Shown here piece after piece: positions 1 to 9,410 of a DNA stretch of 39,450 nt. The position numbers and the translations under genes were made by a program. Each line of letters starts with the position of its first letter. The first letter of the stretch is position 1. The DNA lies in the NCBI GenBank assembly GCA_900540905.1, contig UQHR01000022.1:1-39450 (forward strand), written 5' to 3'. This DNA is from an uncultured Collinsella sp. GTDB taxonomy: Bacteria > Actinomycetota > Coriobacteriia > Coriobacteriales > Coriobacteriaceae. Under the pieces are notes generated by a model that saw only the letters and a list, made by a program, of their open reading frames with translations, was not told the DNA's origin and did not search any database.

Positions 1-125
1 ACAAGTTGGCATGAAAAAGGCAAGGCATAGACCTTCTGGTCATGCCTTGCCTTTTGAATGACAAATTGTCGCTCTGGGCGGCGCGCAGCGTCGGCCCGTT
101 ACGCGGTTTGGTAAAACCGCGTAAC
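1..125 (-). repeat. 3'-UTR structured repeat, copy 1 (downstream of hspR; cut by window edge)
   Basis: Read on the minus strand, this follows the hspR stop codon directly. It holds a short hairpin (GTTACGCGG/CCGCGTAAC) whose first base is the last base of the stop codon, and then a terminator-like hairpin with stem AAAAGGCAAGGCAT and a T-rich tail. Near-identical copies lie at 21733-21892 and 30779-30952, each after a minus-strand stop codon. The left outer arm seen in the other copies is outside the window. It probably acts as the hspR terminator. Confidence 0.8.
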
Positions 126-541
126 TACAAATCCCCGCCGGCACCCAGCAGCTTGCGCATGACTTGCTCGGGGTTGACTGAGCCGTCGCGCGGGGCCAGG
201 GCGGTAATCTTCTTCTGCATCTTGTACTCGTGCAGCTCTTCCTCGAGCTGACGAACACGGGCGCGGAGCTTCTCGTTCTCGCGCTCGCGCTCCTCGGCAC
301 GCTCCTTCATATCGAGGATGCGCACCACGCCGGCGAGGTTGATGCCCTCGTCGGTCAGCTGGTTGATGAGCTCCAGGCGCTCGATATCGGCACGCGAATA
401 CAGACGCGTGTTGCCGCCCGAGCGTTGGGGGTTCACCAAGCCCTTGGACTCGTAGACTCGCAGGGTCTGCGGGTGCATGCCGGTCAGCTCGGCCGCCACG
501 CTGATCATATACAGCGGTTTGTTCCTATTGTCCTCGGCCAT
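125..541 (-). CDS. hspR: HspR, MerR-family heat-shock repressor
   Basis: Predicted 138-aa autoregulatory repressor of the dnaK operon. In actinobacteria HspR binds HAIR operators, usually with DnaK as co-repressor. Residues about 10-78 form a MerR-type winged helix (PLYMISVAAELTGMHPQTLR, then a VYESKGL wing-type segment), followed by a Glu/Arg-rich coiled coil at about 80-115. It is the last gene of dnaK-grpE-dnaJ-hspR, 73 bp after dnaJ. The ATG at 541 is chosen because MerR homology begins shortly after it and a purine-rich AAGGGG/AGGT precedes it; the frame stays open to 613 but that extension is not HspR-like. I did not find a convincing HAIR palindrome upstream of dnaK. Family identity is strongly supported by sequence and context. 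Confidence 0.93.
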   Translation of the reverse strand: MAEDNRNKPLYMISVAAELTGMHPQTLRVYESKGLVNPQRSGGNTRLYSRADIERLELINQLTDEGINLAGVVRILDMKERAEERERENEKLRARVRQLEEELHEYKMQKKITALAPRDGSVNPEQVMRKLLGAGGDL

Positions 542-614
542 GCTACCTGACCCCTTTCCGTCTCGCACATCTCTATCATAAGCCTGCGACCAAGCCGCAA
601 GCCGCGCAACCAAG

Positions 615-1580
615 CTAGTACGTCGCCTTGTAACGGTTGACCTTCTCGCGATAGTCGCGCGTGTCGGCCTCGCGCAACTTGGTCATGGCCTCGCGTTCAT
701 CGTCGGACAGGTTCGTGGGAACTTGCACCTTGATCTCGACAAGCAACGCGCCCGTGCGGCCGCGATGCTTGACGTCGGGCGCACCCATCTCCTTAAAGCG
801 GAACTTCTTGCCCGTCTGGGTACCCACGGGCACCTTCAGACGAACCGTCGCGCCACCGGGCGTGGGCACGTCCACCGTGCAGCCGAGCGCCGCCTCGTAG
901 ACCGAGATCGGCACCTCCATGGTCACATCGGCACCCTTGCGCTTAAACAGCGGATGCTCCTCCACGTGCGTGGTCACGACCAGGTCGCCGCGCTCGCCTC
1001 CGGCAACACCGTACTCGCCGCGGCGCTTGTAGCGCAGCTTGCCGCCGTCGACCGCGCCCGCGGGTACCGAAACCGTAATGGTCTGCTGCTCGCCCGTCGA
1101 GGGAATGCGGTAGGTGACCTTGTGCGTCACGCCGCGAAACGCGTCCTCGGCCGTCACATCGACGGTCAGCGACAGGTCGCCGCCCTTGCGCGCGCGGTTG
1201 CGGCCCGCGCCGGCACCGGCAGCGCCCGCAGCCCCGGCAAAGCCAGAGCCCCAATCGCTGCCCCAGGCGCCGTTGCCGCTAAAGATGCTGTCGAAAATAT
1301 CGCCCCAGCCGCTCGCGCCAGCACCGGCACCATAGCCGCCGCCATACGCACCGCCCGCGCCCGGCATGCCGCCGAACATGAGCATCTGATCGTACTCTTT
1401 GCGCTTCTTCTCGTCCGAAAGCGTCTCGTAGGCCTCGCTAATCTCCTTAAACTTGGCCTCGTCGCCGCCGGCATCGGGGTGATATTTTTGCGCGAGCTTG
1501 CGAAACGCGCTCTTGATCTCTTTGTCGGAGGCGCTCTTGGATACGCCCAGGATGTCATAGAAGGTTTTGCCTGCAGCCAT
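615..1580 (-). CDS. dnaJ: DnaJ-family co-chaperone without zinc finger (class II, CbpA-like)
   Basis: 321-aa J-domain protein that stimulates the DnaK ATPase and delivers unfolded clients. The J domain covers residues 1-70 with the HPD motif at 34-36. A Gly/Ala-rich linker (about 70-135, many GGxGAG runs) and two C-terminal beta-sandwich substrate domains (about 140-305) follow. The four CxxCxGxG zinc repeats of class I DnaJ are absent and the protein is shorter than the usual 370-380 aa, so it is class II. It lies in the dnaK operon between grpE and hspR. The 108-bp gap to grpE contains a strong GC-rich hairpin that may lower downstream expression. Confidence 0.93.
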   Translation of the reverse strand: MAAGKTFYDILGVSKSASDKEIKSAFRKLAQKYHPDAGGDEAKFKEISEAYETLSDEKKRKEYDQMLMFGGMPGAGGAYGGGYGAGAGASGWGDIFDSIFSGNGAWGSDWGSGFAGAAGAAGAGAGRNRARKGGDLSLTVDVTAEDAFRGVTHKVTYRIPSTGEQQTITVSVPAGAVDGGKLRYKRRGEYGVAGGERGDLVVTTHVEEHPLFKRKGADVTMEVPISVYEAALGCTVDVPTPGGATVRLKVPVGTQTGKKFRFKEMGAPDVKHRGRTGALLVEIKVQVPTNLSDDEREAMTKLREADTRDYREKVNRYKATY

Positions 1581-1650
1581 CGTAGCCCCTCTCCTGTTTC
1601 ATCCGCCGTCCCCGCGGACGACGGCTCATGCTTTCATATGGCACTAGGCC

Positions 1651-1685
1651 AGAAAGGGCCCCGGGTGTTGCCCCGGGGCCCTTCT
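1651..1685 (-). terminator. GC-rich hairpin between grpE and dnaJ (possible attenuator)
   Basis: On the minus strand a stem of at least 10 bp (GGGCCCCGGG / CCCGGGGCCC, six-base loop) begins a few bases after the grpE stop and is followed by TTTCT. The U-tract is short, so partial termination or mRNA-end stabilisation is more likely than full termination. It splits the operon into dnaK-grpE and dnaJ-hspR. Confidence 0.55.
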
Positions 1686-1688
1686 CAA

Positions 1689-2531
1689 TTACTCCTCGGT
1701 GCTCTCGGCCGTATCGGCCGCAGCATCCTCGGGCGCCGCTTCGGGCTCCGGCGCGGGGCGCTTCTCGCCACCGTACGTCACCGTCACCATCGCGGAGCGC
1801 AGGATGCGGTCCGCCATGCGGTAGCCCTTCTGGTACACGTCGTTGACGGTCTCGTCGTACTGCGATGCGTCCTCGACGCGGCCCACGGCCTGGTGCTCGA
1901 GCGGATCGAACGCCTCGCCCTTGGGGTCGATGGGCTCAACGCCCTCATGCGCGAACACATCGAGCAACTTGGCATGCACCGCGTCAACGCCATCGACGAA
2001 CTGCTTAAAGTCGTCGGAAAGCTCCTGGCTGCGGGCGTGGTCGATCGCGCGCTCGATATCGTCGACCACCGGCAGCAGCGCGGTGACGAGCTTCTCGGTC
2101 GCGCGCTCGCGCTCGGCGATGCGCTCGTTGGCGGTGCGGCGACGGAAGTTCTCCCAGTCGGCCTGCAGACGGGCGGTGCGCTCGGTGGCGTCCTTCGCCT
2201 TGTCCTCGGCGGCCTTCTGAGCCTCTGCAGCGGCATCGAGCTCATTGCGCACATCGGCAAGCTCCTTCTGAGCCTGCTCGAACTTGAGCTTAAAGTCGTT
2301 GTCGGCGGCTTCCTCACCGGCGCGGATAGCGGCTTCCACCATCTCGTCCTCGGTCATCGTCGCCTCCTTGTTTGAATCCTCTACCTGGTTCTCGGCAGCC
2401 TCGGCGGCCGCGGCCTCATTGGCCTCGGTATCGTCAACGGCCTCTACGGGAATCTTCACGTCCTTCTCCTCAGAGTCAACGGGGGCGACGCCAGCGGCAG
2501 CCGCCTCCGTGCGAGCTTTACGGGCGGACAT
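1689..2531 (-). CDS. grpE: GrpE nucleotide exchange factor
   Basis: Releases ADP from DnaK. The core contains a long coiled coil (about residues 78-140), then LQADWENFRRRT, and the GrpE signature near the end (PIDPKGEAFDPLEHQAVGRV, about 198-217), followed by an acidic Ala/Glu-rich tail. At 280 aa it is long for the family. The first ATG is 2 bp after the dnaK stop, suggesting translational coupling. An internal ATG at 2357 is preceded by a near-perfect Shine-Dalgarno (AAGGAGG, 5-nt gap) and would give a 222-aa protein nearer normal length. The first 58 residues are Ala/Glu-rich and low complexity, so two start sites are possible. Confidence 0.93.
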   Translation of the reverse strand: MSARKARTEAAAAGVAPVDSEEKDVKIPVEAVDDTEANEAAAAEAAENQVEDSNKEATMTEDEMVEAAIRAGEEAADNDFKLKFEQAQKELADVRNELDAAAEAQKAAEDKAKDATERTARLQADWENFRRRTANERIAERERATEKLVTALLPVVDDIERAIDHARSQELSDDFKQFVDGVDAVHAKLLDVFAHEGVEPIDPKGEAFDPLEHQAVGRVEDASQYDETVNDVYQKGYRMADRILRSAMVTVTYGGEKRPAPEPEAAPEDAAADTAESTEE

Positions 2532-2533
2532 GA

Positions 2534-4426
<1,893 letters not shown>

Positions 4427-4688
4427 TAGAAATTCCCTCTCTCTTGTGCGTTTGCACCGACTCGGCGGTCTGCCGCGCGGTGTTTCGGCTTGTCTTTCAG
4501 GATGTAGTGTATCCCCTTATGGGCCGGAATATACAAAATCTAAGTCAATTCATATAAGATTTCTTATTGCCAAGAGTTTAGGTTCTTAAATGCGCAGGTA
4601 GATGCGCTGTTTGAGTTCTAGGCAAATCTATCGAGATCTATGTAGAGATGGCTGAGGCTTGGGTCCGAGGGTGCCTGGGGCTGCCTTG
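4427..4688 (-). promoter_or_regulatory. dnaK upstream region (promoter not resolved)
   Basis: About 260 bp upstream of dnaK is clearly more AT-rich than its surroundings, especially 4510-4640, as expected for a promoter. A weak inverted repeat AAATCT / AGATTT lies at about 4536-4562 and one isolated TTGAGT, matching half a HAIR site, at about 4611. No complete HAIR or CIRCE operator could be assigned, and no -35/-10 pair is convincing. Confidence 0.4.
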
Positions 4689-4873
4689 CGGAAAGCTCGT
4701 CCCGTTTTGAGCGTGGATTCCGGGCCGCGGTTTCCGTCTGAAGGCTCAACCGGAAACCGTATCCCGTTTTGAGAGCTGATACCGGGTCGCAGTTTCCGCT
4801 AGCGGGCCCAACCGGAAACTGCGACCCGTTTTTCGACCAAATAACGGGATGCCCTTTCCGCAGGCGCGCTCAA
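4689..4873. repeat. Tandem array of three 62-bp palindromic units
   Basis: CGGAAA starts recur at exactly 4689, 4751 and 4813 (62-bp period). Each unit is itself an imperfect palindrome: CGGAAAC-N5-CCCG on the left, CGGG-N5-GTTTCCG on the right. Units 1 and 2 share CCCGTTTTGAG after the left arm, and each unit ends with a GGCxCAA-like joint. No protein-coding potential is apparent. It lies between the divergent dnaK and ferredoxin genes. Confidence 0.85.
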
Positions 4874-4909
4874 TAGCTCAATATTTCAAGTCACCTTTAG
4901 CTAACATTT

Positions 4910-4942
4910 GCGCAGCTCAACGGCCCCACCTGCGCGTTTTTT
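4910..4942 (+). terminator. Weak intrinsic-terminator-like hairpin
   Basis: GCGCAG (4910-4915) pairs with CTGCGC (4930-4935) and is followed by GTTTTTT. No annotated plus-strand gene ends here, so it would terminate an unannotated transcript from the 62-bp array or be coincidental. The six-base stem makes this tentative. Confidence 0.35.
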
Positions 4943-5083
4943 AGTAAACCTTGGCATACTCGGCGAACGGTATGAAGATGCCGGCCAGAGGGTATTGCAA
5001 ACGGTCGCTCCCGTGGTATGTTTTTGCCCGAATCAAACCGGCGCGCATCGCCTGTAGCGTCGGTCAACAGAGAGGAAACTACC

Positions 5084-5269
5084 ATGGCTCATCCCGTAAT
5101 TGATGCCGACGAGTGCATCGCTTGTGGCGTTTGCGTCGACTCCTGCCCCGCTGGCGTTCTGGAGCTCCAGGACGTCGCTACCGTCGCTGACGAGGACTCC
5201 TGCGTCGCTTGTGGCGCCTGCCAGGACGCTTGCCCCGCTGGCGCGATCACCGAGATCGTCGAGGAGTAA
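5084..5269 (+). CDS. 2[4Fe-4S] bacterial-type ferredoxin
   Basis: 61-aa low-potential electron carrier. It has two clostridial-type cluster motifs, CIACGVCVDSCPAG and CVACGACQDACPAG, which share ligands to bind two [4Fe-4S] clusters. The ATG at 5084 is chosen because AGAGAGG lies 8 nt upstream and MAHPVI is the expected ferredoxin N-terminus; the frame is open 22 codons further upstream without homology. It is monocistronic, closed by the strong hairpin at 5305-5354. Such ferredoxins serve pyruvate:ferredoxin oxidoreductase and hydrogenases; the partner here is not shown by context. Confidence 0.96.
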   Translation: MAHPVIDADECIACGVCVDSCPAGVLELQDVATVADEDSCVACGACQDACPAGAITEIVEE

Positions 5270-5304
5270 CAACTCCCCCACCTGCACACTCAAAAGTACA
5301 CCGT

Positions 5305-5354
5305 GCACAAAAAAGGAGGCCTCCGCATCGCCGCGGAGGCCTCCTTTTTTGTGC
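5305..5354. terminator. Strong bidirectional intrinsic terminator after ferredoxin
   Basis: The stem GGAGGCCTCCGC / GCGGAGGCCTCC is flanked by A6 on the left and T6 on the right, and pairing extends to GCACAAAAAAGG / CCTTTTTTGTGC. A U-tract is present on both strands, so it can stop transcription from either direction. Confidence 0.93.
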
Positions 5355-5398
5355 GGATAACTAATTTGGCACCGTCGCAGGTTGAGCTCACGTCAGCG

Positions 5399-5498
5399 AA
5401 AACACCCCTAAGCGAGCAAGGTGACGTGAAAGAGGAGGGAAGCGTACTTTTTGTACGCAACCGACGATTGAACGTCAGATTGCCGCTTAGGGGCGTTT
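5399..5498. repeat. 100-bp cruciform-like element with nested hairpin (possible structured RNA)
   Basis: Arms 5399-5426 and 5471-5498 pair over about 24 bp with few mismatches (core CCCCTAAGC / GCTTAGGGG, then GCAA/TTGC and TGACGT/ACGTCA). The central region contains a perfect hairpin GCGTAC-TTTTT-GTACGC (5442-5458) flanked by unpaired purine-rich GAAAGAGGAGGGAA and AACCGACGATTGA. It lies between the convergent ferredoxin and niaR genes. The defined internal loop is more elaborate than a simple terminator. Confidence 0.75.
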
Positions 5499-5508
5499 GC
5501 AGCGTCGG

Positions 5509-6054
5509 CTACGATAGATCGTCCTCGTAGGGCATCAGGTCTGCTAGGTAGCCTTTCTCCTTGAGCATCGCCTCGATCTCGTCGAGGGTTTGCTCGTCCT
5601 CCGCCGCGATGCGATGGAAGTGATAGCCGCTTGTCACCGTCAGCAGTGGAAAACTCTTGCCGCTGGCAATACCCTCCAGATAGCGCTCGATATCGCGACG
5701 GTTGCGAATGTCCAGATCGGCTGTGATCTTGCCATACACGCGGTGATTGACGATCACGTTGAGAACGGCGCCTCCGGCGTCGACGATGCTCGTGAGCTCG
5801 TCACTTGCCTGCTCCACGCTATGGTGCACCTTGACCACGCGCGTGGGAACAGCCGGGCTGCCCGCCGCCTCCTGCAGCACGTAGCCGCGATTGGTGGCCA
5901 CGATATCGTGCCCATCGGCGCGCAGCAGGGCGATGTCTTGCACGACAATCTGGCGGCTCACACCCACCTCACGAGCAAGCGCACTGCCCGAAACGGGCTC
6001 CTTGGCTCGCTCGAGCACGCCTATGATGGCACGGCGACGCTCGCGGGCGTCCAT
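5509..6054 (-). CDS. niaR: NiaR, niacin-responsive repressor of NAD biosynthesis
   Basis: 181-aa DNA-binding repressor. The N-terminal HTH (residues about 5-60: RRRAIIGVLERAKEPVSGSA, then LAREVGVSRQIVVQDI) is followed by a 3H domain with the conserved histidines in VKVHHS, VNHRVYG and GYHFHRI, which bind metal and nicotinic acid in characterised homologues. The start overlaps the nadC stop by one base (TAATG), making it the last gene of nadABC-niaR. A perfect palindrome upstream of nadA is its likely operator, giving autoregulation. Confidence 0.94.
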   Translation of the reverse strand: MDARERRRAIIGVLERAKEPVSGSALAREVGVSRQIVVQDIALLRADGHDIVATNRGYVLQEAAGSPAVPTRVVKVHHSVEQASDELTSIVDAGGAVLNVIVNHRVYGKITADLDIRNRRDIERYLEGIASGKSFPLLTVTSGYHFHRIAAEDEQTLDEIEAMLKEKGYLADLMPYEDDLS

Positions 6055-6914
6055 TATTTACCGTCCAGCAGACGCAGGTGCTTAAGCGAGAGGTCGAGAA
6101 TCGGCGCAGAGTGCGTCAGCGCCCCCGAGCTAATAAAGTCAACGCCCAGGTCGGCGAGCGCGCGGATATTGCTGGCGTCCACGTTGCCCGAGCACTCGGT
6201 TTTGGCGCGACCGGCGATAAGCTCAATCGCAGCAGCCATGTCGTCGTGGGTCATGTTGTCGAACATGATGATGTCGGCGCCGGCCTCCACAGCCTCGCGC
6301 ACCATGTCCAGGTTCTCGCACTCAATCTCGACCGTCGCGGTAAACGACGCATGAGCGCGCGCCATCTCGATCGCGCGCGTCACGCCACCGGCGGCATCGA
6401 TGTGGTTGTCCTTGAGCATGACGGCCGTCGACAGGTTGTAGCGGTGGTTGCTGCCGCCGCCGATCTCGACCGCCGCCTTCTCAAACACGCGCATGCCCGG
6501 CGTGGTCTTGCGCGTGTCGACGAGCACGGTCTTGGTGCCCTCGAGCGCCGCGGCCATGCTGTGCGTGTAGGTAGCGATGCCGCTCATGCGCTGCAGGTAG
6601 TTGAGCGCCACGCGCTCGCCCGAAAGCAGCACGCGTGCATCGCCACGCACCTGCCCCACGTGGTCGCCGGCGTGAACCTCGTCACCGTCGGCAACATCAA
6701 ACAGCACCGAGCTCTGCGGATCCAGCAACTCAAAGGTGCGGGCAAACACATCCAAGCCGGCGATGATGCCGTCGGCCTTGGCGATAAGCTCAACGGTAGC
6801 AGGACGCGCCGTGGGGCACACGCTCGCCGTGCTCACGTCCTCAAACGTGATGTCCTCGCGCAGAGCCTGCAGAATCAGATCATCGACGACGAGTTTCATG
6901 GTAATGGGATTCAT
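6054..6914 (-). CDS. nadC: NadC, quinolinate phosphoribosyltransferase (carboxylating)
   Basis: 286 aa. Converts quinolinate and PRPP to nicotinate mononucleotide, CO2 and PPi. The family core VDTRKTTPGMRVFEKAAVEI, with GGGSNHRYNL and MLKDNH just after, supplies substrate-binding Arg, Lys and His residues. The C-terminal barrel motifs VEIECENLDMV and ADIIMFDNM are present. The ATG at 6914 has GGAGGAG 7 nt upstream; a second in-frame ATG five codons later is less well placed. It is 3 bp downstream of nadB and overlaps niaR by one base. Confidence 0.97.
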   Translation of the reverse strand: MNPITMKLVVDDLILQALREDITFEDVSTASVCPTARPATVELIAKADGIIAGLDVFARTFELLDPQSSVLFDVADGDEVHAGDHVGQVRGDARVLLSGERVALNYLQRMSGIATYTHSMAAALEGTKTVLVDTRKTTPGMRVFEKAAVEIGGGSNHRYNLSTAVMLKDNHIDAAGGVTRAIEMARAHASFTATVEIECENLDMVREAVEAGADIIMFDNMTHDDMAAAIELIAGRAKTECSGNVDASNIRALADLGVDFISSGALTHSAPILDLSLKHLRLLDGK

Positions 6915-6917
6915 GGT

Positions 6918-8294
6918 CTACTCCTCCACGGCCTGCGTGCCGGCGGCACGGGCCAGATCATCGATTGCCAGGGTGTCGGCGCTCAGGGCGCGATGACGGC
7001 CATCGAGCGCGGGATCGCCCGCCTGCTCCACGGCCAGCGACTCGCCGGTACGCATATACCACGCGGCGCGACGACCCCAGACCAGCGCCTCGAGCAGGCT
7101 GTTTGATGCAAGGCGATTCTTGCCGTGAACGCCGTTGCAGGCCGTCTCGCCCGCGGCGTAGAGCTCGGGCATCGAGGTGCGGCCGTCCTTGTCGACCCAT
7201 ACGCCGCCCATAAAGTAGTGCTGCGTGGGCGTGACGGGGATGGGCTCGTCCAGAATGTCGCGGCCGTCCTCCAGGCAGCGTGCGCGAATGTTGGCAAAGT
7301 GCCCAGTCACCACGTCGCGCTCGACAGGGGCAAAGCTCAGCCACTCGTGCTCGGTACCGTCCTGCTTCATCTGCTCGCGAATGGCGGCGGCGACCACATC
7401 GCGCGGCTGAAGCTCGTCGGTAAAGCGCTCGCCGGCGGCGTTGAGCAAAATCGCGCCCTCGCCGCGGCAGCTCTCGCTGATCAGGAAGGTGCGGCCCGGC
7501 TGCGGCGAGAACAGTCCCGTGGGGTGAATCTGCACGTAGTCCAGGTGCTCCATCTTAATACCATGCTCCTGAGCGATGTAGCAGGCATCACCCGTGAGCT
7601 GCGGGTAGTTGGTCGAGTGGTCATATACGCCGCCGATGCCGCCCGTTGCCCACAGCGTGTGGCAGGCATGGATCTTAAACGGCTCGCCGGCATGCACGCC
7701 CTCGGCGGCATTTGTCAGCTCGTCGGCGGGACGAACCGAGTTGTCCTCGTCCACGGAAACGGCAACGACACCAGTGCACACCGTGGCCCCATCGCGCACG
7801 ACCGTCAGGATGTCGGTCATGGCCACGTGCTCCAAAATCTGCACGTTGTCCAGCTTGCGGACGGCCTGGAGCAGCTTAGTCGTGATCTCCTTGCCGGTGA
7901 TGTCGGCATGGAAGGCGATACGCGGGCGGCTGTGCGCGCCCTCGCGGGTAAAGTCGAGGCTGCCGTCGGCCTTGCGCTCAAAATCCACGCCCATGGCCAG
8001 CAGGTCGTTGATGACCGAGCGGCTCGAGCGAATCATGATGTCAACACTCTCGCGGCGGTTCTCGTAATGGCCGGCGTGCATGGTGTCCTCAAAGAAGGCA
8101 TCGTAGTCCGAGCCTTCGGGCAGTACGCAGATGCCGCCCTGCGCGAGCATCGAATCGCACTCGTCGACCGCGCCCTTGGAGAGCATGATCACGCGCGTGC
8201 TCGTCGGCAGGTTGAGAGCCGCGTACAGGCCCGCTACGCCGCAGCCGGCAATAACGACGTCGCACTCCATATCGGGGTATTGCTTGGTTTCCAC
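6918..8294 (-). CDS. nadB: NadB, L-aspartate oxidase (short form)
   Basis: FAD enzyme oxidising L-aspartate to iminoaspartate for NadA. The dinucleotide-binding motif VVIAGCGVAGLYAALNL lies near the N-terminus; ATGGIGG, the HPTGLF stretch, SESCRGEGAIL and SNSLLEALVWG are flavoprotein-family motifs. A GTG at 8294 is chosen because AGGGAGAGG lies 7-8 nt upstream. The in-frame ATG at 8321 falls inside a short palindrome (GGGACGGTCCC) and lacks a good ribosome site. The protein is about 458 aa, versus about 530-540 aa usual. The missing part is the C-terminal helical domain after the SLLEALVWG motif. Confidence 0.93.
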   Translation of the reverse strand: METKQYPDMECDVVIAGCGVAGLYAALNLPTSTRVIMLSKGAVDECDSMLAQGGICVLPEGSDYDAFFEDTMHAGHYENRRESVDIMIRSSRSVINDLLAMGVDFERKADGSLDFTREGAHSRPRIAFHADITGKEITTKLLQAVRKLDNVQILEHVAMTDILTVVRDGATVCTGVVAVSVDEDNSVRPADELTNAAEGVHAGEPFKIHACHTLWATGGIGGVYDHSTNYPQLTGDACYIAQEHGIKMEHLDYVQIHPTGLFSPQPGRTFLISESCRGEGAILLNAAGERFTDELQPRDVVAAAIREQMKQDGTEHEWLSFAPVERDVVTGHFANIRARCLEDGRDILDEPIPVTPTQHYFMGGVWVDKDGRTSMPELYAAGETACNGVHGKNRLASNSLLEALVWGRRAAWYMRTGESLAVEQAGDPALDGRHRALSADTLAIDDLARAAGTQAVEE

Positions 8295-8320
8295 AGGAAT
8301 CCTCTCCCTTGAATGTGACA

Positions 8321-8337
8321 TAAGGGACCGTCCCTCA
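8321..8337. repeat. Short palindrome between nadA and nadB
   Basis: TAAGGGACCGTCCCTCA is an almost perfect palindrome (GAGGGACGGTCCCTTA on the minus strand) in the short nadA-nadB gap. It contributes a spurious ATG in frame with nadB. Confidence 0.5.
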
Positions 8338-8349
8338 TGCCGCATTGTT

Positions 8350-9375
8350 CTAGCGCGCTGCGTACTCGAGCATGCGGTCGAGCGTGAGCTTGGCCTGATC
8401 GGCGGCCTCGTCCGACACGCCAATCTGCACCTCGCCCTCGCCCGTCTCCAGGCAGCGCACGAGCTTTTCGAGCGTGATGAGATCCATGTTGACGCAGGTG
8501 GGCTGCACCGCGGGGAAGTAGAACTTCTTGCCGGTGCCCTGGCAGCGGCGCTCGAGCTCGTAGAGCACGCCACGGACCGTCACAATAATGAACTCGCTCG
8601 CGTCGGACTCCTCGGCGTACTTGATAATGCCGGCGGTGGAGCCGATGTAGTCGGCCTCGGCCAAGACGTCGGCCTTACACTCAGGATGCGCCAGCACGAG
8701 CGCGTCGGGGTGGGCCTCCGTCGCGTCGACGATCTGCTCGACGGTGATGATGTGATGGCGCGGGCAGTAGCCGTTGTTGAGGATGACGTGCTTTTGCGGC
8801 ACCTGCTCGGCTACGAAGCGACCGAGGTTTTGGTCGGGAATGAACAGGATATGCTGCTGCGGCAGCTCGGACACGATCTTGACGGCGTTGGAGCTGGTGA
8901 CGCACACGTCGCTCCAGCTCTTGATCTCGACCGTGGAGTTGACGTAGCAGACCACGGCAAGGTCGTCACCGTACTCGGCGCGGGCGGCGTCGACCGTCTC
9001 GCGCTTGACCATGTGAGCCATGGGGCAGTCCGCGCCCGGCTCGGGCAGCAGCACCGTCTTGGTAGGATTGAGCAGCTTGGCGCTCTCGCCCATAAACTCC
9101 ACGCCGCACAGCACGATGGTCTGCTGCGGCAGGCTTTTGGCGAGCTTTGCCAGGTAAAAGCTGTCGCCGACGTAATCAGCCACGGCCTGCACCTCGGGCG
9201 CCACATAGTAGTGTGCCAGGATCACCGCGTCACGTTGGGTTTTTAGTTGCTGAATGGCCTCGACGAGCTCTGCGGGCACCAATGCCGCGCGCTCCGTTGC
9301 CGTCGTTGCCGATGCCAGGCCGGCCGCAATGTCGCGTGCAAGCTCCGATGCATCCATGTTCGCGCTCTGTGCCAT
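8350..9375 (-). CDS. nadA: NadA, quinolinate synthase
   Basis: 341-aa [4Fe-4S] enzyme condensing iminoaspartate with dihydroxyacetone phosphate to quinolinate. The expected cluster cysteines are visible in VLCGVEFMGESAKLL, in the YVNSTVEIKSWSDVCVTSSN segment and in QPTCVNMDLITLEKL. ATG at 9375 is used; a TTG one codon earlier is possible. AGAGAGGGG lies just upstream. It is the first gene of the operon, with its promoter inside the 9411-9460 palindrome. Confidence 0.96.
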   Translation of the reverse strand: MAQSANMDASELARDIAAGLASATTATERAALVPAELVEAIQQLKTQRDAVILAHYYVAPEVQAVADYVGDSFYLAKLAKSLPQQTIVLCGVEFMGESAKLLNPTKTVLLPEPGADCPMAHMVKRETVDAARAEYGDDLAVVCYVNSTVEIKSWSDVCVTSSNAVKIVSELPQQHILFIPDQNLGRFVAEQVPQKHVILNNGYCPRHHIITVEQIVDATEAHPDALVLAHPECKADVLAEADYIGSTAGIIKYAEESDASEFIIVTVRGVLYELERRCQGTGKKFYFPAVQPTCVNMDLITLEKLVRCLETGEGEVQIGVSDEAADQAKLTLDRMLEYAAR

Positions 9376-9410
9376 CAAGGCCCCTCTCTTTTGGCGAATC
9401 TTGGGGCTTT

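Noticed and set aside
723..2375. 550-codon plus-strand open frame across dnaJ and grpE
   Set aside because: Antisense shadow of high-GC genes; Leu/Gly/Arg/His-rich low-information protein with no domain, while the minus strand encodes clear DnaJ and GrpE.
4427..4688. HAIR or CIRCE operator upstream of dnaK
   Set aside because: Only one TTGAGT half-site and a weak AAATCT/AGATTT repeat; no CTTGAGT-N7-ACTCAAG or TTAGCACTC-N9-GAGTGCTAA palindrome.
4689..4873. CRISPR array
   Set aside because: Period is fixed but the whole unit, not a short repeat with unique spacers, is repeated; no cas genes nearby.
7125..8312. 395-codon plus-strand open frame antisense to nadB
   Set aside because: Shadow frame of a well-supported gene; no homology features.
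8321..8573. 84-codon N-terminal extension of nadB
   Set aside because: Arg/Ser-rich shadow of nadA in another frame; the GTG at 8294 with a strong ribosome site precedes the FAD motif.
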